Shown here: positions 25,460 through 34,335 of the stretch, piece after piece
Layout of the letters: every line of letters begins with the position of its first letter
Numbering within the stretch: position 1 is the stretch's first letter
NCBI GenBank assembly: GCA_902785695.1
Contig: CACZZQ010000004.1
Coordinates: 1 to 64,000, forward strand
Direction: 5' to 3'
Source of the DNA: an uncultured Prevotellaceae bacterium
Lineage (GTDB): Bacteria; Bacteroidota; Bacteroidia; Bacteroidales; Bacteroidaceae
DNA: 64,000 nt
The notes under the pieces: generated by a model
What the model saw: only the letters and a program-made list of their open reading frames with translations
Database searches by the model: none
What the model was told of the DNA's origin: nothing
Made by a program: the position numbers and the translations under genes

Positions 25460-27580
25460 TTATCTTTTTCTTCTTGTCCATATTTTGAGTTCTTCTAATT
25501 TCTGTTCTCCGTAACAGTTTTCATCAGTACAAATGTCCTGATTAATAATAGGAATAGATGTTAATAAACCGTCTGCAGAAGTATATACCAATACAAACTT
25601 GATTTTGTTGATATAACCTGCTAATGCTTTCCTAATGGATGGTATACTACAATGCGTAGCCATTATAAAGCATCCTATTAACTCATTATCGGGAACTGCC
25701 TCATTTTTGGTAACGGTTTCTGCAACATTCTCGGTTTTCAATCCTTGTTGATTGGCAAAACCATGAACCATCCCAACGAATCCCGTAGATTCCTCTGTTG
25801 CGAGCTTTCCCATATCAATGATTGCCCCATTGCTCAATTGTATACCTGAACAACTGTTATTATGTTTTGGAGCATTTGCAAGAGTATTATAGTAGTCCTC
25901 TGACTTAAAGGAATTTCTGTCACTCTCTACAGCCCATTTGTAGAGTTCTTCGAGAGAATACATTTTCTTAAGATCAGCTTTGGAATTGATGGAAGAATCT
26001 CGCTTAAACGTGAAAATTCCCATTTCTTGTTGAGGTGTAAGAATATCAACCACAATAGCAGTTAGGAAATTGGGGTGGGTAGGATGCTTTAACTGCATTT
26101 GAACATTACTGTCGGAATTGCTGAAAAACACTCCAAGTCCCGGATGAGAGTGTACCCAACAAGTCAAGTCATATTGCAGATTAGTTTCCCTTCTCAATTT
26201 TCTCAACTTCTCTGTTACCTTAAGCTTGATTTTGCCGCCAAAGTTCAACTCGTATTCTGCAAACACTGCATCATCACCAGGAAGAACTATATGCTCCAAA
26301 GAGACATAATACTCGTTGTTCTCTGCATCGTGAACCCATCGGCCTAACACCATACACCCGTCTTCTTTCGGGTTATTGGGATTACGCAAATCTTCTGCAT
26401 ACATATTATATATGTCCTTGATGCAGGTATTTTTTATGTACATTCTTCTGACAGCAGAATCTTCACAGAATTCATTGCAGTCAATCTTCAGGTATGCATC
26501 ATTGTCTATAACATCTTCAAGGCTTTGCTTTCTTAATATCGAAGTTGTCTTTCTTCTGACAACAATTGCGGATGAAGCATCTGTTGCCCCATTGGAATAG
26601 TTGTTGGACAAGGTGGTTGTCCGATTCTTCTTGCTTGCTTTCTTAAACCATACAAACAAGATTATCAGCAAAAGAAGTAGGCCAGCACCAATTCCAATGA
26701 TTTTCCAATCCAGTTTTTTCCAATCGAAAGACTCTGTTACTGACGTATTGTTTATCTCATCTGACAATCGGTTGATGTTCTCTTCTCGTTGGCTGAGTCT
26801 GCTCGTTAAAATCATCTGAATACTGTCAATGCACTCAGCCTTGTTAACAATTTCCTTTTTGCCCAAATTTTCAATATAAGCATTAATTAAAAAAGTTGTA
26901 TTCTTTGAATACTGATTTAAAGAATCACTTATTGAGTTTATGTAGGAATTCAAATGATATTCTCTGATATATGCATCTTTGTCTTTCCAGTTTCTCAAAC
27001 TATTTAGATGCTCTTCAATTATCGAAGTCTCTTCCTCTATAGCCGTTGAAGACAAGAAGGGAATACTCTCAAGATAGTTCGTAAAATCAGGAATAACATC
27101 CTCAATTGTAAGAGGTTCCTTTTTCATAATAGGTTTTGCTTCATTTGGCTTTACCCGTTCAGGTTTATTGACTTTTGGCTTGGCTTTTTGCTTATCGATC
27201 TTATCTGTATTGTCTATCTTTTCTTCCTTTTTCTCATCAACTATAGGTTCATTAGGCTTAGGATCGTAGAAGATATCAATGAGTTTGTTGCCTGAAGCAG
27301 GTCCAGCCTGAATACGGTTACAAGTAATTGTTCCCGGAAAGACTCTACGTCCCTTCGGTCCTATACTAATCGATGTTTTGTGTGGTCCATATTCGTTAAT
27401 AATAACAACACGCACCTCGTCATTAAAGTTGTTTTTTATACTACTAATAACAACTCTACCTTGATGAGGACTTTTGCCTTTTTTTAATTCAATATCACTT
27501 TGTTTGAACTCTTGTGCATTTACCACGATACAAAATATGGCAAATACACTAAAAATGAGGACTCTATTAATAGCTTTCAT
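25460..27580 (-). CDS. Membrane-anchored JAMM (JAB/MPN) metallopeptidase
   Basis: The 706-residue protein has a signal peptide (about 1-22), a periplasmic part with a Lys/Glu/Pro-rich linker (105-155) and helices (155-285), one membrane helix (about 295-312), and a cytoplasmic JAMM domain. The zinc motif is complete: HSHPGLGVFFSNSD, that is H477-x-H479-x7-S487-x2-D490, with E406 (KEDGCMVLG) a candidate for the catalytic Glu. A further domain of about 150 residues follows (TGFVGMVHGFANQQG). JAMM enzymes remove ubiquitin or Ubl from targets or trim Ubl precursors. It stands next to the RING-like protein in an operon with E1, E2 and Ubl genes. Tethering to the membrane with a periplasmic sensor-like head is odd for a deubiquitinase. 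Confidence 0.85.
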   Translation of the reverse strand: MKAINRVLIFSVFAIFCIVVNAQEFKQSDIELKKGKSPHQGRVVISSIKNNFNDEVRVVIINEYGPHKTSISIGPKGRRVFPGTITCNRIQAGPASGNKLIDIFYDPKPNEPIVDEKKEEKIDNTDKIDKQKAKPKVNKPERVKPNEAKPIMKKEPLTIEDVIPDFTNYLESIPFLSSTAIEEETSIIEEHLNSLRNWKDKDAYIREYHLNSYINSISDSLNQYSKNTTFLINAYIENLGKKEIVNKAECIDSIQMILTSRLSQREENINRLSDEINNTSVTESFDWKKLDWKIIGIGAGLLLLLIILFVWFKKASKKNRTTTLSNNYSNGATDASSAIVVRRKTTSILRKQSLEDVIDNDAYLKIDCNEFCEDSAVRRMYIKNTCIKDIYNMYAEDLRNPNNPKEDGCMVLGRWVHDAENNEYYVSLEHIVLPGDDAVFAEYELNFGGKIKLKVTEKLRKLRRETNLQYDLTCWVHSHPGLGVFFSNSDSNVQMQLKHPTHPNFLTAIVVDILTPQQEMGIFTFKRDSSINSKADLKKMYSLEELYKWAVESDRNSFKSEDYYNTLANAPKHNNSCSGIQLSNGAIIDMGKLATEESTGFVGMVHGFANQQGLKTENVAETVTKNEAVPDNELIGCFIMATHCSIPSIRKALAGYINKIKFVLVYTSADGLLTSIPIINQDICTDENCYGEQKLEELKIWTRRKR

Positions 27581-27586
27581 ATTTAA

Positions 27587-28792
27587 TCAAATTGTTATTC
27601 CTTTATTGCCTTTCCCTTTCTTACTAATTTTGCTAATTCCGTCGTTAACTGCACTCCGAGTTTTACGGCTTACTTCACCTTGAACACGGTTCATTTGGCT
27701 ATGAGCCATATTTCTTGCTCGACGTTTTGCTTCGTCCTCTGCTCTTTTAACAACGTTCTGTTGCATATCCATAATGCTTTTCTGATTCTTGACATTACGG
27801 AAATGCTGGAATATCTGATTTCCAACAAACGCAAGAATTGCAAGGACAACTCCACCAATAATCAACCACAGATTTTGCTTTCTATCCTTTTCTGCCTTTT
27901 GTTGTGCTGCAGCAGCAATGGAATCTTGTCTTGCCTGTGCTTCTTCTTGAGCCTTTTTAGCTTGAAGTTCTGCTTCCTTGGCTGCTGCTTCTGCTGCAGC
28001 ATTCGCATTTGCTTTTAGTTCCTTTTCTCGAACTTTACAATCGTCCAAGACTGCGTTAATCCGTGAAGAAAGATTTTGGTCAGATGTACTATGTTCAATC
28101 ACTCTCAATCTTGAAATAGCCTGTTGGAGCTCACTAGTAAACTCTTCACCATCCTGCTCATCCAAAAGATCATATATAATCTTTATGTGGATTTTTGCTT
28201 CATCTGATTCCGATAAAGTTCCATCCACTTCTTCCTGGGAAGTAATGGTCTGAGTTGTCAACTGCTGAGTCGAAACATCCTGTACCCTTACAGCCTTTTT
28301 CTTGGAAAGATTTATTTTCAAATCTTCGCATCTGCTAAATACTTTATAGCGGTGTTTCCCCTCATAATGAGCAATAAAAACTGGTATGGATAGTTCGATA
28401 TTCTCATTTGACTTCAATTCCATTGATATTTTTTGTTTGTCATTTAGTAAGAAAAAACCATCTTCAGAACGTTTATATTTGACACCTGAAGGAGTCATAA
28501 AAGCCTCAGTATTAATGCCGGAAAATTCCGTATCTTCATGATTACCGATTCTGTCAAAGAAAAGAACCTTAACCTCATTAAGCTTTTTGTAGTTATTCCG
28601 ATTTGTCCTACCTAATATTGTCCTTGCATTAAGGAACTCAATTGTAATCTTCCCATCATTCTGAACAATATCGTAGGTAACAAACACCCTGTCCCTCTTA
28701 GATGATTCCAAAGTATCTGTTATCTCCCTTGCCCATATAGAAAAGCAAGAAAAAAGGAGAGCAAATGCAATAAGGATGTTTTTACTTCCCAT
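27587..28792 (-). CDS. Single-span membrane protein with long coiled coil, T6SS-associated
   Basis: A 401-residue protein with a signal peptide (to about residue 21, SIWA), a beta-rich periplasmic domain (25-160), a helical stretch, an Ala/Glu-rich coiled coil (about 253-305), one membrane helix (about 306-328, LWLIIGGVVLAILAFVGNQI) and a basic cytoplasmic tail ending GKGNKGITI. The topology (periplasmic head, single span, cytoplasmic tail) is what a bridge of a secretion membrane complex would need; it could be the counterpart of TssO or TssN of Bacteroidetes T6SSs. No enzyme motif. 6 bases before the JAMM gene. Confidence 0.6.
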   Translation of the reverse strand: MGSKNILIAFALLFSCFSIWAREITDTLESSKRDRVFVTYDIVQNDGKITIEFLNARTILGRTNRNNYKKLNEVKVLFFDRIGNHEDTEFSGINTEAFMTPSGVKYKRSEDGFFLLNDKQKISMELKSNENIELSIPVFIAHYEGKHRYKVFSRCEDLKINLSKKKAVRVQDVSTQQLTTQTITSQEEVDGTLSESDEAKIHIKIIYDLLDEQDGEEFTSELQQAISRLRVIEHSTSDQNLSSRINAVLDDCKVREKELKANANAAAEAAAKEAELQAKKAQEEAQARQDSIAAAAQQKAEKDRKQNLWLIIGGVVLAILAFVGNQIFQHFRNVKNQKSIMDMQQNVVKRAEDEAKRRARNMAHSQMNRVQGEVSRKTRSAVNDGISKISKKGKGNKGITI

Positions 28793-28794
28793 AA

Positions 28795-29886
28795 TCAGAA
28801 ATTGCTTATTCTGTTATATCGGTCTGTAATTTTTGATTTATATTCACTGCTATTCCATGAAGATGCATGTTTACTACAGTTGCCATCTGTACAACACTTA
28901 TACAAAAGATTTACATCGGCCATAACTGATTCCTTAGTGGCTTTCCGATTGCTACTATTGTATATCTTCTTGTAATAATCATCCAATTTATGATAAATCT
29001 GCTGTAATGAAGAATTACAGTATTTGCAACTATGGCGTAGACGCGATGGGTTACCTCTGTGATTTCTTGAATTACCACAATCTCCTTCATAAGCGGTAAA
29101 GTCTATCGCGTCGAGCTTCTGCTTTAATGCATTATATCTCTGATAACCTCTGTCGCTTGTGTACCAGTTATGTCGATTAACAATCTCGTCAATTTCTGTT
29201 CTGATCTTATTGATTCTTGTTTTATAAGGTGCCTCTTGACTTTCTAATGAAGTTTTGTGTTTTGGATGATTGCAAAACGTTTGCTTACTAATCTCCTCAA
29301 TCAAAGTGTTACATTCACCCTCCAATCGAACATAGCCCTCATCTGGTTTCACCTCCACCTCTATCTCCAATTCAAGAATTTCTTTCTGCATAAGCAGCAT
29401 TTTGTTACTGCTATTGCTTGATCCAAAAATACTCTTTTTTTTATACTGTGCAAAATAAAATGGTAAGCGACATATTTGAACTTCTCCACTTTTAACTTGG
29501 ATTTCAGGTAACATCCTCTTTTCTGATGGCTCTATAAAGATTTCATCACGAGTCCCTCTATAGGTTTCAATGTCCCGATGTCCTTTGGTTCCATTAAAAC
29601 GTTTATCAAATGTTATTGATGGCTTCTGATCCTTTAAGACTTTTTCTGGGTAGGCGTGTCCAAATAGTATAATGACGTATGTTTCATTAAGGTTCTCTAT
29701 CTCAACTGTAACCTTCGCATTACCATCGTCATCAGAGTCCACCATAGTGACAAAGATATTGCAATAGTCAAGACGTACTTGTTCTTTAATATGCCCATCA
29801 TCCAATCTCACCCTTTGCTGTTCATCCGCATAACTTCCTGTAGCAGCAAAGAATAAAAACGACATGAATATCAATAGTCTTTTCAT
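28795..29886 (-). CDS. Secreted Cys-rich protein, T6SS/Ub-cluster-associated
   Basis: A 363-residue protein with a signal peptide (MKRLLIFMSFLFFAATGSYA). Residues about 25-185 are beta-rich and resemble in outline the periplasmic head of the next protein (a strand pattern ending in LPFYFAQYKKK against SIPVFIAHYEGK). The C-terminal half has many Cys and His (CNHPKH, HSCKYCNSS, YKCCTDGNCSKH), possibly disulfide- or metal-bound. Periplasmic. Its start overlaps the E2 stop by 4 bases and its stop is 2 bases before the next gene, so all three are made together. Function unknown. Confidence 0.55.
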   Translation of the reverse strand: MKRLLIFMSFLFFAATGSYADEQQRVRLDDGHIKEQVRLDYCNIFVTMVDSDDDGNAKVTVEIENLNETYVIILFGHAYPEKVLKDQKPSITFDKRFNGTKGHRDIETYRGTRDEIFIEPSEKRMLPEIQVKSGEVQICRLPFYFAQYKKKSIFGSSNSSNKMLLMQKEILELEIEVEVKPDEGYVRLEGECNTLIEEISKQTFCNHPKHKTSLESQEAPYKTRINKIRTEIDEIVNRHNWYTSDRGYQRYNALKQKLDAIDFTAYEGDCGNSRNHRGNPSRLRHSCKYCNSSLQQIYHKLDDYYKKIYNSSNRKATKESVMADVNLLYKCCTDGNCSKHASSWNSSEYKSKITDRYNRISNF

Positions 29887-30548
29887 ATTGTAAGTGATTT
29901 CTTTTGTGGTTTATTTTTCTTTATTTCATCACCATTCTCGTTATTAGATGCCGGAGGCAGATTCTTTTCAGGACCATCCTGCCCAAAACGAGTCCAGCCA
30001 TTTGGCTCACCCTCTTCTCGTACCCATTCCGCTACATTTTGGTCTTCGGGATAAGGGTAAGTGTTTTGGGCGTGATACAACTGGTATTTCAAATAGTGCT
30101 CCACACGAAGAACCAAGTCTTTCAGAGATGCCAACACTCCCATTTCTTTAATGGTCAAACAAACATGGCCTTTGAAACTTCCTGAATAACGGATATTCGG
30201 ATGCCATATATTTGTTCTAAAAGTGAATATTGGATTGCCATCAGCGGAAGGATAGTTGTTAGGGAGTACAATACTCATCTTGTGTAAATACCCAAAGATT
30301 GGTTCACGGGGAATACCTGTATCTTTTACACCAACGATAGATTTGCAACGATACCATATTTCATATTCCGTGGGAAGCCCCATAATATTCTTCTTACGAA
30401 TAATATAAGAAAGGGATGGTTTGCGAGGATTAGGGCTTGTCGCTTTGCGCTTGCTGCATAGACTGTCCAATTGCTGCCATTCCTGTAAGAGACGGGCATC
30501 ACGACCAGAAAGTTCCTTTTGGTTGAAGTTACTGATTAAATCATTCAT
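29883..30548 (-). CDS. E2-like (UBC-fold) conjugating enzyme
   Basis: A 221-residue protein with the core of a ubiquitin-conjugating enzyme. The order is right: an N-terminal helix (LLQEWQQLDSL), beta strands, MSIVLPNNYPSADGNPIFTF (position of the PxxYP block of E2s), the HPN motif (WHPNI, 116-118), and the active-site Cys130 in KGHVCLTI, 12 residues after HPN. A helical end (LKDLVLRVEHYLKYQL) follows, then a charged disordered tail. It should receive the Ubl from the E1 and pass it to targets. It lies 22 bases after the Ubl gene and overlaps the next gene by 4 bases. Cytoplasmic. Confidence 0.85.
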   Translation of the reverse strand: MNDLISNFNQKELSGRDARLLQEWQQLDSLCSKRKATSPNPRKPSLSYIIRKKNIMGLPTEYEIWYRCKSIVGVKDTGIPREPIFGYLHKMSIVLPNNYPSADGNPIFTFRTNIWHPNIRYSGSFKGHVCLTIKEMGVLASLKDLVLRVEHYLKYQLYHAQNTYPYPEDQNVAEWVREEGEPNGWTRFGQDGPEKNLPPASNNENGDEIKKNKPQKKSLTI

Positions 30549-30570
30549 ACTTTGCCTATGTGTTTTTTAT

Positions 30571-30897
30571 TCAACCCGCGATAGGGACAGAAATCAAGTG
30601 CAGATTATCTCCTGGCTGCACGTTATAGTCCATCAGGCACTGTTCACGGCCATCTTCATCCTCAAAATCAAGGATTTCTGGTTCATCGCTATCATCCAGC
30701 ATTTGGCCAAGGAGATACTGAATAGGATTACCTCCATTATCCATCTTTGGCAGTTCAAATACCTGAACAATACTGTTAATCTGATCACGAATGGTCTTAT
30801 TCGGATCAGTAACTTTCACTTCGACCTCTTCGTATGAAGTTCCGTCGATTGTCAAATTGATGATAAACTCATCATCATAGAATTCTTCGTTTGCCAT
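30571..30897 (-). CDS. Ubiquitin-like (beta-grasp) protein
   Basis: A 108-residue acidic protein whose N-terminus starts with a beta hairpin (FIINLTIDGTSYEEVEVKV), followed by a helix (KTIRDQINSIVQVF), as in the beta-grasp fold. The last 20 residues, MDYNVQPGDNLHLISVPIAG, closely follow the ubiquitin C-terminus [20 protein letters not shown], sharing DYN, Q, LHL and the final Gly. It ends in Gly, so it would need no processing before activation. It lacks an obvious Lys at the usual chain positions. It stands directly before the E2 gene and 12 bases after a lipoprotein gene. Confidence 0.85.
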   Translation of the reverse strand: MANEEFYDDEFIINLTIDGTSYEEVEVKVTDPNKTIRDQINSIVQVFELPKMDNGGNPIQYLLGQMLDDSDEPEILDFEDEDGREQCLMDYNVQPGDNLHLISVPIAG

Positions 30898-30909
30898 AAT
30901 ATTAATTTT

Positions 30910-31392
30910 TTATTGTTTATGATATTCCATATCAGCCGTCAGGCTTGTGCCTTCAAATTGTATCACTTCATGAAGAATTAATGTGGATGAGGTAACCGAT
31001 TTAACATTAATAGAAATGCCTTCAAATAATTCCATTCCCTCAAGCAATAATTTGTCCTCATTGAGTTTGTAGGGAACCCCGTTCAATTGGTTCCCGCTAA
31101 ACCTCAGTGTCTCATCCCAAATTTCAATTCGCATATTGTTTGACTGTTCCATCATTGCCTTCATTTGATCGAGTGTAGATCTATCCATGGTAATAGTCAT
31201 TCCCATAATGTTCTCTATCCCACTATAGAACTTCCACGTACCTTGAAGTTGCGAAACGAGTTCCGTTTCTTTTCCATTCACGTCATCATTACTGTCATCG
31301 CTGCCACAAGACATCATAACACCAGTGACCAATACGATGAGAAGCATTGAAAAAAGCTTCGTCATCTTTTCATTAACTTTTCTGTTTTTCAT
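30910..31392 (-). CDS. Lipocalin-like lipoprotein, possible immunity protein
   Basis: A 160-residue lipoprotein: hydrophobic leader and lipobox VMMSC with GSDDSNDD after the Cys, a typical surface-lipoprotein tail in Bacteroidetes. The mature part begins VSQLQGTWKFYSG, the start motif of lipocalin-like domains, followed by short beta strands. Start either at 31392 or at the ATG at 31365, nine codons in. It follows the Tle1 lipase and DUF2931 genes by 31 bases. Envelope lipoproteins are known immunity proteins for Tle lipases, so protection against the neighbouring lipase is a reasonable guess. Confidence 0.6.
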   Translation of the reverse strand: MKNRKVNEKMTKLFSMLLIVLVTGVMMSCGSDDSNDDVNGKETELVSQLQGTWKFYSGIENIMGMTITMDRSTLDQMKAMMEQSNNMRIEIWDETLRFSGNQLNGVPYKLNEDKLLLEGMELFEGISINVKSVTSSTLILHEVIQFEGTSLTADMEYHKQ

Positions 31393-31423
31393 TGTTATAA
31401 GTTTTTAATAGATTCATTATATC

Positions 31424-32497
31424 TTACCAAATCCATGCACCTGGTGGCTGATTGTAGTTCTCGCTTCTAATGTACTCAAACTTGTTCTTGAACACGATGA
31501 GTTGATAGGCTGATTCACTTATTACCTGTGGTTTATTCAGCCCATAGCGATAAAGTGCCAACTCAAATTTTTTCTTTTCAGAATCTATTCGAATCATAAA
31601 ATCCGTCTTGGTTTCCGGATGTGCACCATAGAAGCGGTCGAACACAGCCCGTATCTCTTCATCCTCGAACCAAAAATAGGCTGTATATTCCGACTTCTTG
31701 ATGTGCCACTTCACCGCCAGTTTCTTCGGTTTCCCAGCCTGATGGTAATTCATCAGCTCGCCATCATGCAGTTTATCATACGTTCCATCAAAAAGGGCTT
31801 CCTCTATAAATTCAAATTCTGCTACGCCTTTCTTTTTCTCTTCTTCATCGTATTTCCGCCATACCTCGTCCCAGAATCCGAACAGCACCACGTACCGGTA
31901 TGTGAACTGCTTCATGTAGTTGTCGAAGAGATCTCGGGACGGCAGGCCGTTCTTCCGAAGGTTTTCCTTCACTGCCGTGTTAGAGGTAACATAAAAGTCA
32001 CAGATTCCTTTCAGAGTCGCACTTGGATTTTGTGGCAGGAATTGTTCCATCCCAATGGAAATCTCTGAACCATGTGACCAGTAAATCAACACTTCCTTTT
32101 CAGAACCGCTCAGCCATACCCCTACGCCTCCATAGGGGCTCATACCTACGATAATCTTTTCAAATAAGGATTCTCCAGAAGAAGGAATGCTTCTATTCCA
32201 TTGTTTCTCGATTTCCTCTTTAGGCAATTCGTCGTTGATGATATAAAATTTCCTTTCGATGAGAGACAAATAGATAATATGTAATCCTGTGGGCAACAGA
32301 TGTCGTGGATTATCCATCAGCGATACCGTTTCATTCTCCCCCCATTCTCCCTTGAAAGGCAATCGTTCTGGCAGTACTATCGTTTCCCCATTTGGACACG
32401 AAAGCATCGCAATATGAACCAGAACGGGAGCCTTGTCAGTTGCGCAACCTGCGACATCATACTCATAGTACTGCTTAATTGTGTCAGTCTCTGTCAT
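31424..32497 (-). CDS. DUF2931-family protein next to the lipase effector
   Basis: From the ATG at 32497 (MTETDTIKQYYEYDVAG) the protein has 357 residues; a longer in-frame start at 32578 would overlap the lipase gene by 95 bases. Residues about 75-160 fit DUF2931 as I remember it: LLPTGLHIIYLSLIERKFY then IIVGMSPYGGVGVWLSG. A second domain (about 265-357) has WHIKKSEYTAYFWFEDEE. No signal peptide is seen. Its start overlaps the lipase stop by 14 bases, so the two are co-translated; it may be the immunity protein or chaperone of the lipase. Role not established. Confidence 0.6.
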   Translation of the reverse strand: MTETDTIKQYYEYDVAGCATDKAPVLVHIAMLSCPNGETIVLPERLPFKGEWGENETVSLMDNPRHLLPTGLHIIYLSLIERKFYIINDELPKEEIEKQWNRSIPSSGESLFEKIIVGMSPYGGVGVWLSGSEKEVLIYWSHGSEISIGMEQFLPQNPSATLKGICDFYVTSNTAVKENLRKNGLPSRDLFDNYMKQFTYRYVVLFGFWDEVWRKYDEEEKKKGVAEFEFIEEALFDGTYDKLHDGELMNYHQAGKPKKLAVKWHIKKSEYTAYFWFEDEEIRAVFDRFYGAHPETKTDFMIRIDSEKKKFELALYRYGLNKPQVISESAYQLIVFKNKFEYIRSENYNQPPGAWIW

Positions 32498-34205
32498 AGT
32501 TTTGCATATAGTGAACAACATTATCTCCTTTGTCGCCTCGGTAAACAAGACGGCAGATGTCGCTACATATTTCGCCACTTACCTTATCAGGCTCCTCCTT
32601 TCGCCCAGGCGGGTTTCCGGGGTCACCAAAAGAATGCAGTGTGTCCGTAGAGGTAAAATGCAAGTATTTGCGACGTAATTCCCTGTATTGCCGAGAACTG
32701 TAGTCACCTCCGCGAAGGTAGAATTTCCTACCATTTTGTTCTACAAATTCTTCAATATCTTTCCATATAGAGGCAAGCATAGGGTCTTTATCGACAGGGA
32801 AAATCTCGTCTGGATATTTTTCAAAAAGATAATCAAAATCCTTAATTTTCTTAGAAGCTCTTTCGTACATGAATTTCAACGAAATATTGCTGTATTGGTG
32901 CAGTTCCGTTGCAGCATGTGCAAAATCAACCTTGTTAGTTTTCCCTTGTCTGAGGTCTTTTAAATTTTTTACTTCGGAACAACTCTCATCAACCCACCCC
33001 AAGTCCTTCAGTACTTGCAAGTCTCCTGTCAGTTCCTTCCAGACAATACTCCCAGTGTTGGTAGGATGGTGGATGCACATTCGGGTGCGATGTTTATCAT
33101 CAAAGAAGTTCAGCGTCTTAAGCTCCGCATCATCATTTTGGGTATAACCACCACCAATGTCTGAATGACAGCCAGGAAGGAAAAGCTCTATATTATCATC
33201 AGCTGCCTTGCCAATGTCTGAAAGAGCAAAGTTTGCCCTGAACTCGTCGAGAGCACAAATATGGCAGGTGTTAAGCACATGGGCAAGTGTTGGAGAATAC
33301 AAGCCATAGCAATCCACATTCTCCCGATGGAAATTGTCCCAAAAATCTTTGTCAGTAAGGAAAAAATTACGTAGGAAGTTGACATCACCGTTTTCCTCTT
33401 GGAGGAAACCAATGGCAGAGACTGTATCATAGATGCCAAGGAAATCCACTGTCATTTTCCCTTTGTATTCGCTGAGAAATTTTACTTCCCCTTTCTTGAA
33501 ATATTTCTTGGTGAGATATTTATCAAACTCTTTTTCTGCGTTGCGTTTGATAAGCCCTCCTTCTGCTTTTTTTAGTTTTCCAACGTTGTCACCTGCATTC
33601 CTTGCTACGATATACGAGAACAGACGAGCACTGGTGCTCCCACGGCTGAAACCAAAAACATAGAAATGAATGTCTTTAATTGTTACGAACGCCTTGCCCG
33701 CCTCTTTCTCCACTCGCTGTCCGATATATTTAATGGCCTTGCACACTTTAGCAACAACTCCCGTCGGCCCCACTCCAAACCCTAGACCCTTTACAGCTTT
33801 TCCATTTATTATAAAATCCACTACGCTATTATCAGCCTGAAAACCATTTGCACCAGAACCTTCAATATAAATATGCAAGAATTTTTTTGTTTCTGATTGA
33901 TTCTTTTCATTGCTGGCCTTTGCATAGAACAGGCTTGACAAGATGGCAGGGTTTGAATTTTTTCTATATTTGGTCGGTGCCTTTTCAAATTGTTTCTCCT
34001 TTGAAACGTCTCCGAACTGTATAGTGTTCTTCAGAGCATGGTTCTTTTCTACCACAGACGTAAACTTAAACCAATCCAAGAACTCATTGGTATTGGCGTT
34101 ATTATTTGTTCCATCAAAGAACACTCCAACATGCAATTCTATCTCCACATTTGCCGTTTCGTCCTTTTTGCTTTTATCCTTTTCTTTTGCTCCGATTTCG
34201 TTCAT
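32484..34205 (-). CDS. T6SS phospholipase effector, Tle1 type (DUF2235)
   Basis: A 573-residue alpha/beta hydrolase of the T6SS lipase effector family Tle1. It shows HVGVFFDGTNNN near residue 25, the nucleophile Ser187 in FGFSRGS (G-x-S-x-G), an acidic residue in FLGIYDTV (Asp260), and the final block PGCHSDIGGGY with His347, the complete catalytic set as usually assigned. No signal peptide, as expected for cargo carried on VgrG or PAAR. It would hydrolyse membrane phospholipids of rival cells. It is followed by the DUF2931 and lipoprotein genes (candidate immunity) and preceded by the PAAR-like gene across a 130-base gap. Confidence 0.85.
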   Translation of the reverse strand: MNEIGAKEKDKSKKDETANVEIELHVGVFFDGTNNNANTNEFLDWFKFTSVVEKNHALKNTIQFGDVSKEKQFEKAPTKYRKNSNPAILSSLFYAKASNEKNQSETKKFLHIYIEGSGANGFQADNSVVDFIINGKAVKGLGFGVGPTGVVAKVCKAIKYIGQRVEKEAGKAFVTIKDIHFYVFGFSRGSTSARLFSYIVARNAGDNVGKLKKAEGGLIKRNAEKEFDKYLTKKYFKKGEVKFLSEYKGKMTVDFLGIYDTVSAIGFLQEENGDVNFLRNFFLTDKDFWDNFHRENVDCYGLYSPTLAHVLNTCHICALDEFRANFALSDIGKAADDNIELFLPGCHSDIGGGYTQNDDAELKTLNFFDDKHRTRMCIHHPTNTGSIVWKELTGDLQVLKDLGWVDESCSEVKNLKDLRQGKTNKVDFAHAATELHQYSNISLKFMYERASKKIKDFDYLFEKYPDEIFPVDKDPMLASIWKDIEEFVEQNGRKFYLRGGDYSSRQYRELRRKYLHFTSTDTLHSFGDPGNPPGRKEEPDKVSGEICSDICRLVYRGDKGDNVVHYMQNYDRD

Positions 34206-34335
34206 AAATAATAACCCTTTTGACGCATAGGTATAGTGCTAAAGACTTTGTTTATAACGATTGTATTCCCCATCATATCAAGTGCCAGAGAAACTCTTGG
34301 AACGAGTAGGCGGTATAGGTGGCATGCCTTCGGAG

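Noticed and set aside
21119-30897. Stand-alone anti-phage Bil-type operon inserted by chance
   Set aside because: The E1, E2, Ubl and JAMM genes are interleaved with envelope proteins and directly joined to tssG-tssK-tssE-tssF with gaps of a few bases, which points to one functional unit. A defence role is still possible.
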